Shown here piece by piece: positions 5,718 to 7,291 of a stretch of DNA of 7,291 nt (position 1 is the stretch's first letter; every line of letters starts with the position of its first letter). The notes below the pieces were generated by a model that worked only from the letters and a program-made list of their open reading frames with translations, had not been told where the DNA came from and did no database searches. The position numbers and the translations under genes were made by a program. The stretch comes from Bacillota bacterium. Its GTDB lineage: Bacteria > Bacillota > Clostridia > Christensenellales > Aristaeellaceae. The stretch spans positions 1 to 7,291 of the forward strand of contig JAEZJP010000184.1 of NCBI GenBank assembly GCA_023415715.1. Reading direction: 5' to 3'.

Positions 5718-6887
5718 ATGAACAATTTCATCTACGATATTCCGACAAAGGTATACTTTGGCGAAAACCAGCTTGGCCATTTGGGCGAGGAGCTTTTAAG
5801 GTATGGCAAGCGCGTGCTTTTGACCTACGGAGGCGGATCCATCAAGAAGATCGGCCTGTATGATGCGGTCGTGGCCGAAATTAGGAAAGCCGGCCTGACC
5901 TTGTTTGAACTGTCCGGCATTGAGCCGAATCCCCGCATCGAGTCCGTCCGCAAGGGCGCACAGATCTGCAAGGATGAAAAGATCGATGTGCTGCTGGCCG
6001 TTGGCGGCGGTTCCACACTGGACGCGACCAAATTCATGGCAGCCGGCGCCTGTGTGGACTTTGACCCATGGGACTTTTTCTTAAAGCAGGCACCCATCGA
6101 ACATGCGCTGCCCGTGCTTACGGTGCTGACACTGTCCGCCACCGGATCGGAAATGGATCACGGCGGCGTAATCTCCAATCCCGAAACCCTGGACAAGATC
6201 GGCCGCGGGGACTCTAAGCTTCTGCCCAAGGTCTCCTTCCTCGACCCCACCACCACCTACACGATGAGCCCCTATCAAACGGCCTGCGGCGCAGCCGACA
6301 TGATGTCCCATATTATGGAGGTATACTTCAACATGGAGCCTGACCTCTACATGCTGGATTGCTTCATGGAAGGCTTGATGAAGACGATCATCAAGTATAC
6401 GCCTGTTGCCATGAAGGAGCCGGACAACTATGAGGCCCGCGCCAACCTGATGTGGACCTCCTCCTGGGCAATCAATGGCTTTGCAAACGGCGGCAAGCGC
6501 CAGGCATGGAGCTGCCATCCCATGGAGCACGAGTTGTCCGCCATCTACGACATTACCCATGGTCTCGGCCTTGCCATCCTGACGCCCCGGTGGATGGAAT
6601 ACTGTCTGGATGAGACCACGGTGTCAAAGTATTATCAGTTCGGCACCAACGTGTTCGGCATCGATCCGGCGCTGGAACCAATGGTAGTTGCGAGAAAGAG
6701 CATCGGTATGCTTTCAGATTTCTTCTTCAACACGCTGGGGCTGAAGAGCACCTTTGCCGAGGTAGGCATCGAGGAGAAGAACTTCCCCGTCATGGCAAGG
6801 AAGGCCTGCGGAGGCGGCATCCTGCCCGGCTTCAAGCACTTAAGCCAGGGCGATATTGAGAAGATTTTCGCCATGTGCCTGAAATGA
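5718..6887 (+). CDS. Iron-containing NADPH-dependent alcohol/aldehyde dehydrogenase (YqhD/Bdh-like)
   Basis: A 389-residue group III alcohol dehydrogenase. The N-terminal Rossmann-like domain carries GGGS (38-41, a pattern typical of the NADPH-using YqhD/butanol dehydrogenase branch) and GGGST (96-100), followed by ATGSEMD (141-147). The C-terminal helical domain supplies the metal ligands Asp194, His198, His267 and His281, the same positions as in E. coli YqhD. These are seen in ADMMSHIMEVYF, HPMEHELSA and ITHGLGLAI. Length is normal and the gene is complete. The likely reaction is reduction of short-chain or toxic aldehydes to alcohols with NADPH in the cytoplasm. The exact substrate is unknown. 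AAAGGGG precedes the ATG by about ten bases. It lies between the cupin and the aldo/keto reductase with 15-base gaps on both sides, so it is co-transcribed from the MerR-type promoter. GC-rich third positions match its operon partners. Confidence 0.92.
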   Translation: MNNFIYDIPTKVYFGENQLGHLGEELLRYGKRVLLTYGGGSIKKIGLYDAVVAEIRKAGLTLFELSGIEPNPRIESVRKGAQICKDEKIDVLLAVGGGSTLDATKFMAAGACVDFDPWDFFLKQAPIEHALPVLTVLTLSATGSEMDHGGVISNPETLDKIGRGDSKLLPKVSFLDPTTTYTMSPYQTACGAADMMSHIMEVYFNMEPDLYMLDCFMEGLMKTIIKYTPVAMKEPDNYEARANLMWTSSWAINGFANGGKRQAWSCHPMEHELSAIYDITHGLGLAILTPRWMEYCLDETTVSKYYQFGTNVFGIDPALEPMVVARKSIGMLSDFFFNTLGLKSTFAEVGIEEKNFPVMARKACGGGILPGFKHLSQGDIEKIFAMCLK

Positions 6888-6902
6888 AAGGAAGATGGTT
6901 CC

Positions 6903-7291
6903 ATGAAATATGCAGCCCTTGGCAATTCCGGCATCAAGGTGTCCCGCCTGTGCGTCGGCTGTATGAGCTTTGGCGATCCCGCCAGCAAAATGCACGAATG
7001 GACGCTGAACCCTGAGGAGAGTGAGGCGCTGATCAAACGCGCCCTCGGCCTGGGCATCAACTTCTTCGACACCGCGAACACATACTCGGCCGGGACCAGC
7101 GAGGAATATTTGGCGCGCGCGCTGAAAAAGCACGCTTCACGCGACAAGGTAGTCATCGCCACCAAAGTGTACTTCAACGAGGGCCACCTGTCCAAGGCGG
7201 CCATCCTGCGGGAGATCGACGGCTCTTTGAGGCGGCTGGACACGGACTACGTTGACCTGTACATCATCCACCGCTATGATTACGATACGCC
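6903..7291 (+). CDS. Aldo/keto reductase (3' partial)
   Basis: The frame runs off the right edge after 129 full codons. The N-terminal half of an NADPH-dependent (beta/alpha)8-barrel aldo/keto reductase is visible. The opening reads KYAALGNSGIKVSRLCVGCMSFG. The catalytic residues are Asp56 and Tyr61 in FFDTANTYSAG, Lys88 in ATKVYF and His123 in YIIHRYDYDTP, so the whole tetrad Asp-Tyr-Lys-His is present. The style is that of the open-type family around YajO and yeast Aad proteins. It reduces carbonyls to alcohols, but the substrate cannot be read. AAAGGAAG lies upstream of the ATG, 15 bases after the alcohol dehydrogenase stop. Together with that enzyme and the cupin it suggests a carbonyl-stress response. 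Confidence 0.9.
   Translation, partial: MKYAALGNSGIKVSRLCVGCMSFGDPASKMHEWTLNPEESEALIKRALGLGINFFDTANTYSAGTSEEYLARALKKHASRDKVVIATKVYFNEGHLSKAAILREIDGSLRRLDTDYVDLYIIHRYDYDT

Noticed and set aside
6635..7243. A 202-residue minus-strand frame
   Set aside because: It overlaps the well-supported alcohol dehydrogenase and aldo/keto reductase and is a product of their GC-rich third positions.

Overview
The window looks like a Bacillota (probably clostridial) chromosome next to the end of an integrated element. The evidence is strong purine-rich Shine-Dalgarno sites, a 7-TM GGDEF/HD-GYP protein, a DUF2500 protein, a YqhD/Bdh-type iron alcohol dehydrogenase and an operator of the MerR-family type common in this phylum. 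No rRNA or species-level marker is present, so the assignment is by style only.

Positions 1-398 are AT-rich and unlike the rest. They hold the last 70 codons of a probable family-2 glycosyltransferase and about 180 bases without a gene. At 399-443 lies the 3' half of a tRNA-Pro(CGG) gene, from the anticodon loop to the encoded CCA, followed at 449-485 by a clear intrinsic terminator. The 5' half of the tRNA is absent. This is the pattern left when a tyrosine-recombinase element integrates into a tRNA gene and displaces the original 3' end. The element would lie to the left of 399 and the chromosomal backbone to the right.

Positions 444-763 are a gene-poor leader with hairpins. It precedes a YtaP-like alpha/beta hydrolase (764-1783, +). 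This gene converges, with a 12-base gap and no clear terminator, on a leftward group. Listed in order of transcription, that group is a DUF2500 membrane protein (5090-4683), a 7-TM GGDEF plus HD-GYP cyclic-di-GMP enzyme (4536-2836) and a winged-helix HTH_42 (AlkZ/YcaQ-like) protein (2791-1796). The HTH_42 protein lacks the glutamine-centred glycosylase motif.

Positions 5091-5297 are a divergent promoter region. Rightward from it runs a probable carbonyl-detoxification operon: a cupin, an iron-dependent NADPH alcohol dehydrogenase (5718-6887) and an aldo/keto reductase (6903 to the window end). The genes are separated by 15-base gaps. The promoter has a -35 and a -10 separated by 19 bp, with a GAGCTAACTC-centred dyad in the spacer, which is the MerR-family architecture. 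The regulator itself is not in the window. The cupin frame is broken by an in-frame TAG at codon 30, immediately followed by an ATG, so the operon's first gene is either damaged or made by re-initiation.

I found no CRISPR array, insertion sequence, complete RNA gene or clear defence system. The points most worth a second look are the tRNA-Pro attachment scar, the MerR-type promoter and the amber codon in the cupin.
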